In this document: one piece after another, positions 17,869 through 26,793 of the stretch
Position numbering within the stretch: position 1 is the first letter of the stretch
Layout: every line of letters begins with the position of its first letter
Assembly: GCF_963678165.1 (NCBI RefSeq)
Contig: NZ_OY782755.1
Location: 3,100,001 to 3,164,000 of the forward strand
DNA: 64,000 bases
Direction: 5' to 3'
Source of the DNA: an uncultured Acetobacteroides sp.
GTDB taxonomy: Bacteria > Bacteroidota > Bacteroidia > Bacteroidales > ZOR0009
Notes under the pieces: model-generated
The model's input: only the letters and a program-made list of their open reading frames with translations
Told to the model about the DNA's origin: nothing
Database searches by the model: none
Position numbers and translations under genes: made by a program

Positions 17869-20800
17869 CTCCACCACCCCATCGTGGTCGAAGTACCAGA
17901 TGTACCCCTTCACATTGGGATACCCCATCTTGCGTAGCGTGTTGATGTAGCCAAACACCTGGTAGCGATGTTTGGGGTCTTCCACCTCGCCAAACTTAAA
18001 GTCTACCACAACGGTTTCGCGGTCGTTCATCATCACGCGATCGGGACGACGAACCCGGTAGTCGTCGCCAGGGAGGATAATATCACCCTCGGCAACAATG
18101 GCATGCCTTCCGTCAAACCATTCGGCAATGGTGGGGTTGTTGAGCTTGGCAAGAACCTGTTTCTTGATAGAAACCTGCTCGTCGACCACCATAAGTCCCT
18201 CCTCAACCATTGTATCGAGCGCAGAATCAATATCAGTAGGGGTATTGATGAGCGAGAAGAGCCTATGCATCAGCAGCCCTTTCTTCAGATTGCCGCTACC
18301 CTCTGCCAACGTGGTGGAATAGCTCTGCTTTATCTTAGAGAGCGGCCTACCGATCCTATAGGTAGTAAGCGAAATGGTATTGTCGGAACTCTCCTTTGCA
18401 GATGTTCCCGCTCCACTCCCCCTTTCTCCTAAGGTGATGGTGGTTGGCTCCTCGCCCTCGGCAGGCTCCACAATCGTTGCGCCAGGGATAAGAACAGCCG
18501 CGTCAAAGAGCAACGTTCCGATGTGCTCCTTCTTGTGCGATTTGGGAATGTAGAGGTACAGCTCCTGTTCGGCGCGCGTAAGCGCAACGTAGGCAAGGTT
18601 GATGTTGTCGATGTAGCTCTGCAGCTGTTCCGTGAAGGCATCCTCGGCAAAAGCACTCTTCTTCAACGATGAACCGTACTCTACGGGTATTGCTTCTAGG
18701 TACTCATCATCTACCGACACAGCCTTGCCGCTCACCCATAGCGTAGTCTTGCGGCTGCCGGTTGCCGGCTCGTAGTCCCAATTGAAAAATGGAATTAAAA
18801 TCACCTTATACTGTAGCCCCTTAGACTTATGTACGGTCATAATGGTAATTGCCTCCTCCTGATTGGGCAGGTACAGTTCGGTACGCAATCCACGCTCGTC
18901 CCACCACTCCACAAACGAGGTTGCATCCGACACCTTTTGGGTGGCAAAGCCCAACACCACATCTGCAAAGCCCCCAATAAAGGGCAACTCGTCCACAATT
19001 TCGTTTAGGTGATACTCGGCGATGATCGCTTCTACCGCTTCGGGCAGCGGAAGGTTAGCAATGCGCTCGATGAGTGCTGTTACACGCTCGCTGATTGCAC
19101 TCTCGAAGTATCCGTGAGCAATGGGCACATTCTTTTCCAGCTTCTCGATGTAGGAAACCAGCGCTGCGCTAATCGCATCGGTAGGATTAATGGAAAGGCG
19201 AAGGATGGAAACGATAAGTTTAACCGCATTCGACGACGAAAGGTAAAGCGCACCTTGCGAGATGAAGCTAAAGCGGTTGGCCTTCTCTGGCACACTTGCA
19301 TTACGCGCCTCCAGCAGCGCCTCGGCAACCATTTGCCCCTCGCTTTGCCTACGCACGAGGATGGCAATGTCCGAAGGATTGTAGCCCTGCACATCCTGCA
19401 GCTCCGTGATCCTCTCCACCAGCTTCTGCATCACCAATTGCGCCCTGTCGGAGGAGTTGAGCTCGTTAGCCGAGCCATCGGGCAAAGCGGAATCACCGTT
19501 AACCTTTTCCATATGGATATATCCACCGCGCTTGCTCTCGACATCGGGAACGTTTTGGGAAACGTCCTCGTAAACCTTGGAGATAACGTCGCTATCAATC
19601 CCCTCTGCCGCCATCTTCTGCTGCAGCGAGTTTGCCATAATGGGGAACACCGCGTTGTTGAACTCCACCACGTTGCGCTTGCTGCGGAAATTGGTGTCGA
19701 GCGATATCTTTTCGGGTGCAAAATCCTCAAATACGCTGATGCCCAAGGTGCGCCAATCGCCATTACGCCAGCGGTAGATATTTTGCTTTACGTCGCCCAC
19801 CACCATGGCGTACCCTCCCTCGCCAATGCTGTTTTCCAACAATGGTTTAAAGTTGGCGTACTGCTGCTTGGAGGTGTCTTGGAATTCATCAATGAGGTAC
19901 GAGCCGAAACGGTTGCCCATTTTCTCGTAGATGAAGGGCGCGTCGCTCCCCTCAATCAGCTTATTGATGATGTGGTTGGTATCCGATATAAGAAGCAAGT
20001 TATCCTCCGATGCCAGCTCGCGCACCTGCCTGTCGATGTCGGCCAGCACGCCTAGCGTACGGAAGTTTTTGATGGCAACGGCGTAGGTGTTACGCTCGTG
20101 CTCTATATAATGGAGTATATTTCCAAGTAAAGGATTAAGCTGGCTGTAAACCGCATCGGCCATCTTGGGCTTCGACTTGCCCATCCACTTATCGGGGTTG
20201 TTAAAGGCATCGATAGCCGCTTTGTACGACGATGGCACAACGCCCTCCATTGCCTTAAAGAAGATGGTGGCAAAGCTGCGACTGCCACCAGGGATATCCT
20301 CCAGCTTTATGCCGTTGTTCTCGAGGTAGCGAACGGCCTTCTCGCCGGTTGCCTTGTACTCCTGCTCTGCCGCCTTGCTCTTGGCGGTTAGCTTGCGGTA
20401 GTAGCTATCGAGAAACTCCTTGTCGCCAATCTTCTCGTAGAACGATTCGGGCTGCTGGCGGAAGTCCTCGCGCATCAGCTGGCGCCCTAGGTCGGTAAGG
20501 ATGCCCGAAAGCTCCCAGCTGTCACCCTCGTTCAGACGCTCCTCCACCAAGTCGAAGAGCCAGCGCTGCAGCTGCTCGTCCTCGTGCAGGCTCTCCAGCA
20601 CCTTATCAACGGCTAAGGAGAGAACCCTGTCTCCATCCAGCTCCAGTGCATACCCCGGCTGGATGTTGAGCTCGCGAACAAAGTTGCGCACCACCTTTTG
20701 GAAGAACTTGTCGATGGTGGAGATGGCAAAGTTGGAGTAGTCGTGCAGGATACTGGTAAGCACCAGCTGAGCGCGCTTGCTTACCTCACGTTCGTATTCC

Positions 20801-21099
20801 ATTCGAGAGCTATCATCATCCCAAAGCGATTGCTGCTGCCCCTGCTCGCCTTTTAGCATATCAACAAGCACCGAAAGGTAGTTGGGCTCGCGTCCATCGC
20901 CCCTTCTGTACTTCGCAAGGGCGTGCAATTCCTCAATGATGCGCGTTTTCATCTCCTCCGTTGCCTTGTTGGTAAAAGTTACCGCCAATATGGCGCGGTA
21001 CTCCATCGGACGACGAATAATTTGGAGGATATACTCGCGAGCAAGGGTGTAGGTTTTCCCCGATCCTGCTGAGGCGTTGTAAACTACGAGCTTCGACAT
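17860..21099 (-). CDS. UvrD/AddA-like helicase-nuclease (RecB/AddA family)
   Basis: This 1,079-aa protein begins with a superfamily 1 Walker A motif (NASAGSGKTYTL) and AVTFTNKATEEMK. Walker B reads LIDEFQDTS near residue 400, followed by MVVGDVKQNIYRWRNGD and LDTNFRS. Helicase motif V/VI is represented by TIMTVHKSKGLQYKVI and AYVALTRAEQELY. The C-terminal 80 residues carry a RecB-type PD-(D/E)XK nuclease with RPDRVM and VVVDFKFG. It should act in double-strand-break resection like AddA. Its usual AddB-type partner is not in the window. No separate promoter is clear; a TATCTTTA -7-like box is at 21131-21138. Confidence 0.87.
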   Translation of the reverse strand: MSKLVVYNASAGSGKTYTLAREYILQIIRRPMEYRAILAVTFTNKATEEMKTRIIEELHALAKYRRGDGREPNYLSVLVDMLKGEQGQQQSLWDDDSSRMEYEREVSKRAQLVLTSILHDYSNFAISTIDKFFQKVVRNFVRELNIQPGYALELDGDRVLSLAVDKVLESLHEDEQLQRWLFDLVEERLNEGDSWELSGILTDLGRQLMREDFRQQPESFYEKIGDKEFLDSYYRKLTAKSKAAEQEYKATGEKAVRYLENNGIKLEDIPGGSRSFATIFFKAMEGVVPSSYKAAIDAFNNPDKWMGKSKPKMADAVYSQLNPLLGNILHYIEHERNTYAVAIKNFRTLGVLADIDRQVRELASEDNLLLISDTNHIINKLIEGSDAPFIYEKMGNRFGSYLIDEFQDTSKQQYANFKPLLENSIGEGGYAMVVGDVKQNIYRWRNGDWRTLGISVFEDFAPEKISLDTNFRSKRNVVEFNNAVFPIMANSLQQKMAAEGIDSDVISKVYEDVSQNVPDVESKRGGYIHMEKVNGDSALPDGSANELNSSDRAQLVMQKLVERITELQDVQGYNPSDIAILVRRQSEGQMVAEALLEARNASVPEKANRFSFISQGALYLSSSNAVKLIVSILRLSINPTDAISAALVSYIEKLEKNVPIAHGYFESAISERVTALIERIANLPLPEAVEAIIAEYHLNEIVDELPFIGGFADVVLGFATQKVSDATSFVEWWDERGLRTELYLPNQEEAITIMTVHKSKGLQYKVILIPFFNWDYEPATGSRKTTLWVSGKAVSVDDEYLEAIPVEYGSSLKKSAFAEDAFTEQLQSYIDNINLAYVALTRAEQELYLYIPKSHKKEHIGTLLFDAAVLIPGATIVEPAEGEEPTTITLGERGSGAGTSAKESSDNTISLTTYRIGRPLSKIKQSYSTTLAEGSGNLKKGLLMHRLFSLINTPTDIDSALDTMVEEGLMVVDEQVSIKKQVLAKLNNPTIAEWFDGRHAIVAEGDIILPGDDYRVRRPDRVMMNDRETVVVDFKFGEVEDPKHRYQVFGYINTLRKMGYPNVKGYIWYFDHDGVVELD

Positions 21100-21191
21100 A
21101 CTTGTTGAATATAAATTTTCGAATGGGATTTAAAGATAGCAATTTAGATGTTAGATAGTAGACGCTAGATAATAGACAAAAAGCATTCAAC

Positions 21192-21229
21192 CACAAAGGG
21201 CACAAAGTAATTCCTTTGCGCCCTTTGTG
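21192..21229. repeat. Intergenic hairpin
   Basis: CACAAAGGGC (21192-21201) and GCCCTTTGTG (21220-21229) form a perfect 10-bp stem. Further related words (CACAAAG, CTTTGTG, CTCTGTGTT) continue to about 21305. It has no T-run and looks like a dispersed hairpin sequence rather than a terminator. Confidence 0.6.
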
Positions 21230-21314
21230 ATAGCCTTTGAGTACTTTGTGGTAAATAAAGTCTAGCCTCTATTTCTGTGATCTCTGTACCTCAGGGTCTC
21301 TGTGTTGAAAGAGA

Positions 21315-22457
21315 CTAAAACCCCTGCAAGTTAATATCGTCGGTATAGGTAAAGTTTACCCACCTCCCCATCTTCTTCTGGATTACCTTAAAGTGATGAC
21401 GATCCTCCTCGCACACTAAGGATATGGCTGTTCCGGGGGCTTCGGCACGTCCCGTACGCCCAATCCTATGGATGTAGTCTTTTGGCGAGCGGGGCAGTTC
21501 GTAGTTTATTACGTAGGGAAGGAATTCGATATCGATACCGCGCGAGGCGAGGTCGGTAGCCACCAATACGGTAATGCGTCCTGCCTTAAAGTCGGCTAAC
21601 GCTTGTGTTCGGGCGCCCTGACTCTTCTTGCCATGCAGTGCAGCTGCTTTAATACCATTCTGCCTTAGCTTAACAACCACCGCATCCGCGCGAATAGTTT
21701 CGGAGACGAAGATGAGCACCTGCTCCATGTTCTCCTGATCGATAAGGTAGCGAAGTAGAGGCCCTTTTCGCTCGGGCGTTACGTAGTAGGCTAGCTGGGT
21801 GATGTTGTCAAGGTTTTGCTCCTCTGCCTCCACCTTTACCACTACCGGATCACGCAGCAGAATGTCGTTAAGCGTGGTTACATCCTTGCTTAGCGTTGCC
21901 GAAAAGAGCAAGTTCTGACGCTTAACAGGTAGCAGCTTAAAGATATCAGCCATCTCGTCGCGGAAGCCGAGGTTGAGCATCTTATCCGCCTCGTCGAGGA
22001 CGAGCACCTGCACCTCCGAAAGGCTAACGGCATTCGAATCCACCAAGTCGAGCAAACGTCCAGGCGTTGCCACAAGTATCTCCACCCCCTGCATCTTTAT
22101 CATCTGCGGGTTAATGGATACACCTCCATATACGGCTAGGCTCTTTACACGCTCGGGCAGTGCATCGCTAAAGAGGCGAAACACCTCCTCCACCTGAATA
22201 GCCAACTCCCTTGTAGGAACAAGCACCAGCGCACGAACATGACGGTTCTTCGAAGGTGCAGCCTTTCGCATCTGCTCCAGAATGGGAAGCACGAAGCTAG
22301 CCGTTTTCCCCGAACCCGTCTGGGCAATGCCTAGCATATCGCGTCCCTGAAGCACAACAGGTATTGCCTGCTTCTGAATAGGGTAAGGCTTTGCATAGTT
22401 CTGCTGTTCGAGTGCTTTAAGCAACGATTCCGATAAACCAAGGGAGGTAAAGGGCAT
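21315..22457 (-). CDS. rhlE: DEAD-box RNA helicase, RhlE-like
   Basis: This 380-aa protein has all core DEAD-box motifs: the Q motif (FTSLGLSESLLKALEQQNYAKPYPIQKQAI), AQTGSGKTASF, PTRELAIQ, TPGRLLDL, VLDEADKML, SATLS, VATDLASRGIDI and HRIGRTGRAE. It stops soon after the second RecA domain without the long basic tail of other RhlE proteins, so it is a minimal enzyme. It unwinds short RNA duplexes, probably in ribosome assembly or RNA decay. A likely -7 promoter box lies 43 bp upstream. Confidence 0.9.
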   Translation of the reverse strand: MPFTSLGLSESLLKALEQQNYAKPYPIQKQAIPVVLQGRDMLGIAQTGSGKTASFVLPILEQMRKAAPSKNRHVRALVLVPTRELAIQVEEVFRLFSDALPERVKSLAVYGGVSINPQMIKMQGVEILVATPGRLLDLVDSNAVSLSEVQVLVLDEADKMLNLGFRDEMADIFKLLPVKRQNLLFSATLSKDVTTLNDILLRDPVVVKVEAEEQNLDNITQLAYYVTPERKGPLLRYLIDQENMEQVLIFVSETIRADAVVVKLRQNGIKAAALHGKKSQGARTQALADFKAGRITVLVATDLASRGIDIEFLPYVINYELPRSPKDYIHRIGRTGRAEAPGTAISLVCEEDRHHFKVIQKKMGRWVNFTYTDDINLQGF

Positions 22458-22499
22458 ATATGAGCTTTTAAATAAGATTGTGCCAAACTAAACGGCTGG

Positions 22500-22507
22500 C
22501 AAATATA
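22500..22507 (-). promoter_or_regulatory. -7 box of the DEAD-box helicase gene
   Basis: On the minus strand the sequence TATATTTG matches the Bacteroidota -7 consensus TAnnTTTG at every fixed position, 43 bp before the start codon. A clear -33 TTTG is not seen at the ideal distance. Confidence 0.45.
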
Positions 22508-22565
22508 ACATTTATATGCGTCAACTATTGTTGGTGGCGGGTAGAGGCAGGTTTAAACCCCATCT

Positions 22566-24155
22566 CTACCTTGCCATTCCCCTCTCCTGCTTTACTCTAT
22601 CAATAACCCAATTCAATTCAGGGTCGTTCCCCTTCAACACATCATCAAGAGTTGGGGTGATAGCAACATCGGGGATAATCCCTCTCCCCTCCTGCTCGGT
22701 TTGGTACTCTGGACGCATGCAAAGTAACCCGATGCGCGCATTTAACTTCGAGTTAGGTAGCTCGAATAGGTGCATTCGTCCAGCAACATTTCCGTTGAAA
22801 GCACCACCGGTCTCCTCCCCAACAAAGTAGGCCCGCTTCGCCCCTTTAAGATTGGACGATATGATGCACGAGGCAGAAAAGCTCGCCCCGTTAATTAGCA
22901 TGTAAACCTTTCCCCTGAATCGAGTCTCCCTAGGTTTCTCAACCTTCTTCCCCAATCGGAAGTAGTACTTGCCATCGTCGCCCTTACTCATGTGCGAAAG
23001 CGCATAGGTAAAGTAAACGGGATAAAATGGCAGAATAAATGGGTCCAAAACAAGAGGGACATCCTTAAAGTAAGTAGTAAATAGGATGCTCTTAGGTGTG
23101 GTTACCTCCATCTTTTTTATAAAGCAAAAGCTGGTATCGGCGAGGTACGAGTAGAGACAACGAACATCAAACAAGCTACCTCCAGTATTATTCCTCAAAT
23201 CGATTACAAGGGTTTTCACCTTCAACGAGTCGAGCTTCTTGAACGCACTCTTGTAGAACTTCTCGTACTGCCCTCCCGTAAAGTCGTTCAGTTTCATAAT
23301 GGCAATGCTGCTATCCGACTTGTAGAACGAGAGGTTCTTACTGTAGGTCTTTTCGTCGCTGTTGTAGCCCAGCAGCAGGCGCCTCTTCCTTTCGCTGCGG
23401 GCGCTATCGCGCTGGGCAGCCGTAAGCGTAACCTTTACCTTCTTCACATTAGCGTTCCCCTTAGCCGTATCCTTTGGAGCAGCCCGTCTAAGCAGCACAT
23501 TACGTAGGGTATCGTTATGGCGTAGCTCGCAGGCGAGGCTATCGGCAAAGTCGAAGTCGTTGTAGAAGAAGGTGGGGAAGCGATTGCCAAGTAACCTATC
23601 CGTAAAGGTGGTTACGTAGCCATCAGCGGTTAGGGTGGTCCGATACTTTGTAAGGAGATGTTGAGCGCTAATGCCATTTACCGAAACCACCTCCGAACCC
23701 TCCTTAATAGTCTTATTCCACGAGTTATTCTTCACCACGTAAAGACGGTTGTCGAATATCCCAAACTTCAACTTCGAGAAGGGCGTATAGCCAAACTCCT
23801 TTACCCTTAGGCTGTCCTTCTCCCTCGACTTATATTCCTTATTCAGCGGAAGCATTCGCGTATGCCCCTCCCTGATACTCGACACCACCGGCGCCACCTT
23901 ATAGTAGAACTCCCCGCTGGTCATCGGCTCGGTAATGGATGACTTTAGGCTATCGAACTTATAGTCGAGTTCCTTTTTGCTGATATACCAGTACAGCTGC
24001 GGATGGTAAGCCTGCAGCTTGCGGTAGAGGTAGTCGACATCCTCCTGTAGATCTTTGGGATTTTTCTTCTCAGCAAGTTGCTGGTTGTACTGCTTCACCG
24101 AGGTACAACTGCCAAGAATAAGAGCGATTAGCAGGGCAAGAGCTGGTTTTGTCAT
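22566..24155 (-). CDS. S41-family peptidase lipoprotein
   Basis: This 529-aa protein has a lipoprotein signal peptide (LALLIALILGSC, Cys16), so it is exported and lipid-anchored. A PDZ-like region with EGSEVVSVNGISAQHLL is followed by the S41 (C-terminal processing/tricorn-like) catalytic domain: VIDLRNNTGGS and LINGASFSASCIISSNLKGA, where a serine of the NGASFSAS stretch is the expected nucleophile, then GEETGGAFNG and GIIPDVAITPTLDDVLKG. It probably degrades or processes periplasmic or surface proteins. It is a single gene. Confidence 0.87.
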   Translation of the reverse strand: MTKPALALLIALILGSCTSVKQYNQQLAEKKNPKDLQEDVDYLYRKLQAYHPQLYWYISKKELDYKFDSLKSSITEPMTSGEFYYKVAPVVSSIREGHTRMLPLNKEYKSREKDSLRVKEFGYTPFSKLKFGIFDNRLYVVKNNSWNKTIKEGSEVVSVNGISAQHLLTKYRTTLTADGYVTTFTDRLLGNRFPTFFYNDFDFADSLACELRHNDTLRNVLLRRAAPKDTAKGNANVKKVKVTLTAAQRDSARSERKRRLLLGYNSDEKTYSKNLSFYKSDSSIAIMKLNDFTGGQYEKFYKSAFKKLDSLKVKTLVIDLRNNTGGSLFDVRCLYSYLADTSFCFIKKMEVTTPKSILFTTYFKDVPLVLDPFILPFYPVYFTYALSHMSKGDDGKYYFRLGKKVEKPRETRFRGKVYMLINGASFSASCIISSNLKGAKRAYFVGEETGGAFNGNVAGRMHLFELPNSKLNARIGLLCMRPEYQTEQEGRGIIPDVAITPTLDDVLKGNDPELNWVIDRVKQERGMAR

Positions 24156-24277
24156 ATCGTATAGCGTAATAGGTTAGTATTATCCGATACAAATGTATTT
24201 TTTTAGGCTTACAAGTAAAAATACAACCCTCATATATAAAGGAAAAGCATCTTTGCCACCAATACCCTACCCGATAG

Positions 24278-24685
24278 CAGGGATTTCGCCTTTAAGATTC
24301 TTGTTTTAGAGGAGTCCTCTATGAACCACAGAATAAAAAGGTTTCCCATATTAGCTCGCTTAACAACGGCAGGCAAACATAGTATCACCGAACAACCTTC
24401 TTCCGTAGACACCATGGCGCAGCCATACCAGACTGGCACGAATCCCTGTTTGAGCGAGGTCGCCTCCACAATGATCCTCAACGCTGTAATGGTCTTAGGG
24501 CTATTACCACATTTGAAGCGGTGCCATTCCTCCGCGACTGAGCGAGTTAATTCGTGCCAAGGCCTTTTGGTTCTTTTGGGCCAGCCAAAAGAACAGAAAA
24601 GAATAAAAGCTCGCGGCTAAAATCATAAGCAGCATTCAAGGTTTAGCGGAATTTTGTGCTTATATTTTTAAAAGCGATATCCCTG
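24278..24685 (+). repeat. MITE-like repeat family A, divergent 408-bp copy 4
   Basis: The left end CAGGGATTTCGCCTTTAAGA (24278-24297) and right end AAAAGCGATATCCCTG (24670-24685) are inverted relatives and match the ends of copies 1-3. The interior differs from the other copies and contains a perfect 10-bp hairpin, GTTCTTTTGG / CCAAAAGAAC, at 24570-24594. The remainder of the 624-bp gap (24156-24277, 24686-24779) shows nothing else. Confidence 0.7.
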
Positions 24686-24779
24686 CCAAATAGAAGCCAT
24701 AAAACAGAATCTCTTTTTTTTCGTATCTGCTGTAACATATCTCCAAGTCGAGCGTCTTATCATCAAAACTTACTACACT

Positions 24780-25511
24780 ATGAGAATACATAAGCTTGCA
24801 GCGCTAATAGCACTTACCCTTGCAGCTGTTGCAGTAAACGCACAAATCTTTTCCAGAGGAATAGTTGGAAACGGAGAAATGGGCAAACGAGTTTTCAAGC
24901 TCAACGAATTTAAGAACATATCGGTTTCTTCAGGCATCGATATTTACCTCGATCCAACCGGAAAGAACCTAGCTGAGCTGGTAACCGACAAGAATGTTAT
25001 CAACGCTGTAATAGTCGAACAAGATGGCAATACCCTTACCTTTAAGTTAAAGGAAAACGTTCGTAAAACGACCAAAGGCATTAAGATATACCTTTCGTAT
25101 AAAACCATCGAAGGCATTGGCGCCTCGGGCGGCAGCGATGTTTACATGATAAATAAAAGCGCCATACTTAAGTCTAGGTCCTTAAGCATAGATGCTAGCG
25201 GAGGCTCCGACTTACGCCTCGACATCAGCGTAGAGTTGCTTAAATGCGAAAGCTCTGGCGGAAGCGATATCTTCCTAAATGGCACCGCCAATACGGCAGT
25301 CTTTAGCTGTAGCGGTGGAAGCGACGTGAAGGCAAAAGAGCTAACTACTCACACCTGCAGCATCGAATCGTCAGGTGGCTCAGATGCCATAGTTACAGCA
25401 ACCCAATCAATCAAGGTAGATGCTTCAGGTGCATCAGATGTAACCTACTACGGAAATCCTAAAAGCATCTCTGTTTCGAAGTCTGGTGCATCCGACGTTT
25501 ACAGAAAATAG
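24780..25511 (+). CDS. GIN-domain (DUF2807) secreted protein
   Basis: This 243-aa protein has a signal peptide (MRIHKLAALIALTLAAVAVNA, cleavage about residue 21). The mature part is a right-handed beta-helix-like GIN domain with repeated turns of the form SGGSDV, SGGSDL, SGGSDI, SGGSDA and SGASDV every 20-30 residues. Length matches DUF2807 proteins. The family is sometimes called the head domain of trans-envelope adhesins, but the function is largely unknown; a role in the periplasm or at the cell surface is inferred. A bidirectional terminator follows the stop. Confidence 0.85.
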   Translation: MRIHKLAALIALTLAAVAVNAQIFSRGIVGNGEMGKRVFKLNEFKNISVSSGIDIYLDPTGKNLAELVTDKNVINAVIVEQDGNTLTFKLKENVRKTTKGIKIYLSYKTIEGIGASGGSDVYMINKSAILKSRSLSIDASGGSDLRLDISVELLKCESSGGSDIFLNGTANTAVFSCSGGSDVKAKELTTHTCSIESSGGSDAIVTATQSIKVDASGASDVTYYGNPKSISVSKSGASDVYRK

Positions 25512-25541
25512 GCAACACAACCAAACCTCATAATCAGCAGC

Positions 25542-25585
25542 AAAAAGGTCATCAACCCGGGTACCCGGCGATGACCTTTTTCTTT
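25542..25585. terminator. Bidirectional terminator between convergent genes
   Basis: AAAAAGGTCATC (25542-25553) and GATGACCTTTTT (25570-25581) form a 12-bp stem with A- and T-runs on both sides. An inner CCCGGGTACCCGG palindrome can extend the structure. It serves the GIN gene on plus and the serine hydrolase gene on minus. Confidence 0.85.
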
Positions 25586-25607
25586 TAGCCTGCCATTGGC
25601 AATTCGC

Positions 25608-26384
25608 TTAACGCTCCATCCAGTAATCGTACGCCGCTTTAGCTGCGCTTGCCACCACTCTTCGCGAATGGTTATTACTTTGCGCATTCCACGTTAGCAT
25701 CGAAAAGATGAAGTCGCCCTTAGGGGTATAGAATATGCCTACATCGTGATTGCTGCAATCTAAGTCGCCTGTTTTATGCGCCACCTCCACATCGTCGGGG
25801 ATATCTACATACACCATCGACCTATCGAGCTGCTGCTTCATAATGTCCACCATTAGCGCATCATAGGTATCATCAACAACCTTTCCATTATATAGCCGTT
25901 CCAGAAAGAGAGCCATATCGTAGGCAGAGGTAAAGTTGTCGCGACCTTCGCTTTTGGCAACAAAGTCGAGCATTCTACGCTGCAATCTGGTATCCTTCAT
26001 TCCCTGCTGCTCGATATTCCTATTTACGGAATCCATTCCAACCAAATCGATAAGAATGTTGGCGGCAGTATTATCGCTTTGAATGATCATGAGCGTTACC
26101 ACATCAAGCAACGAGTAGGTGTTGCCCGTTTCGAGCAGCTGCAGGATACTGTAGCCAACCTTATCCGCTTCCTTAACCGTAATTCGCTGCCCTAGGCTAA
26201 GCATTCCGCTCTTCACCTGCGACATCACCTCCGCCATTACCGGCAGCTTTATGGTGCTAGCCGACGATACCACCTCGTGCTCGTTATGGCCATAGTTTTC
26301 ACCTGTACGTAAATCCTTTACAAGAAAGGAGTAGCATATATCTTCGGAGCCAATACGCTCTACAATGCGCTGTTGTAACAACAT
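25608..26384 (-). CDS. Class A beta-lactamase-fold serine hydrolase, cytoplasmic
   Basis: This 258-aa protein has the three penicillin-recognising motifs: S43-T-I-K46, S103-D-N105 and K204-T-G206. It therefore shares the class A beta-lactamase/transpeptidase fold. There is no signal peptide and the frame closes just upstream, so it seems cytoplasmic, unlike true beta-lactamases. The omega-loop region (about 136-150, RMLDFVAKSEGRDN) lacks the ExxLN pattern that supplies the general base Glu166. I take it as a serine hydrolase of unknown substrate and not as a resistance gene. It is a single gene ending at the bidirectional terminator. Confidence 0.78.
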   Translation of the reverse strand: MLLQQRIVERIGSEDICYSFLVKDLRTGENYGHNEHEVVSSASTIKLPVMAEVMSQVKSGMLSLGQRITVKEADKVGYSILQLLETGNTYSLLDVVTLMIIQSDNTAANILIDLVGMDSVNRNIEQQGMKDTRLQRRMLDFVAKSEGRDNFTSAYDMALFLERLYNGKVVDDTYDALMVDIMKQQLDRSMVYVDIPDDVEVAHKTGDLDCSNHDVGIFYTPKGDFIFSMLTWNAQSNNHSRRVVASAAKAAYDYWMER

Positions 26385-26625
26385 AAATATTTTCAGTAAT
26401 ACGTTGATGGTTTACCTCCCTTGCACAGAATACCTTTGCAAAAGATTGCCGCAAGATATATACTTTTTAGGCATTCGGATTGCGAAGTACACGTTTTTGT
26501 ACACCTCAACAGGTGGTAAACAATGCAACATTCTACACAAACTCTTCATCTGGAAGTGGAGTATTTCCCGTCTCGCAAATCACCACCACAAAGCCCTGAA
26601 AGGGCGCCATCCCCGAACATGGGGT

Positions 26626-26734
26626 GAAGCCCCTATGAAGAGGCGAAACCTCGTAATGAAGCGAAGATATGTGATAAGACGAAGCCTCTTCGTGAAGTAA
26701 AGCCTCCTGAGAAGGCGAAGCCCCCTCCTCCTCC
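26626..26734 (+). repeat. 18-bp degenerate tandem repeat, about six units
   Basis: GAAG-like starts recur at 26626, 26645, 26663, 26681, 26699 and 26717, spaced 19, 18, 18, 18 and 18 bp. The unit is close to GAAGCCTCNNNNTGAAGN. It lies in the 409-bp gap between the serine hydrolase and ADP-ribosylglycohydrolase genes; the rest of that gap shows nothing else. Confidence 0.7.
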
Positions 26735-26793
26735 CACACATTCCATTCGTCATCCCCCCATGCCAACATAGGACAGCGCGATACTCATCAGGT

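Noticed and set aside
19009..20055. Plus-strand 348-codon frame
   Set aside because: It is antisense to the AddA/RecB-like helicase gene, whose motifs are all intact on the minus strand.
25608..26384. Antibiotic-resistance beta-lactamase
   Set aside because: There is no signal peptide and no Glu of the omega loop; only the fold-level motifs are present.
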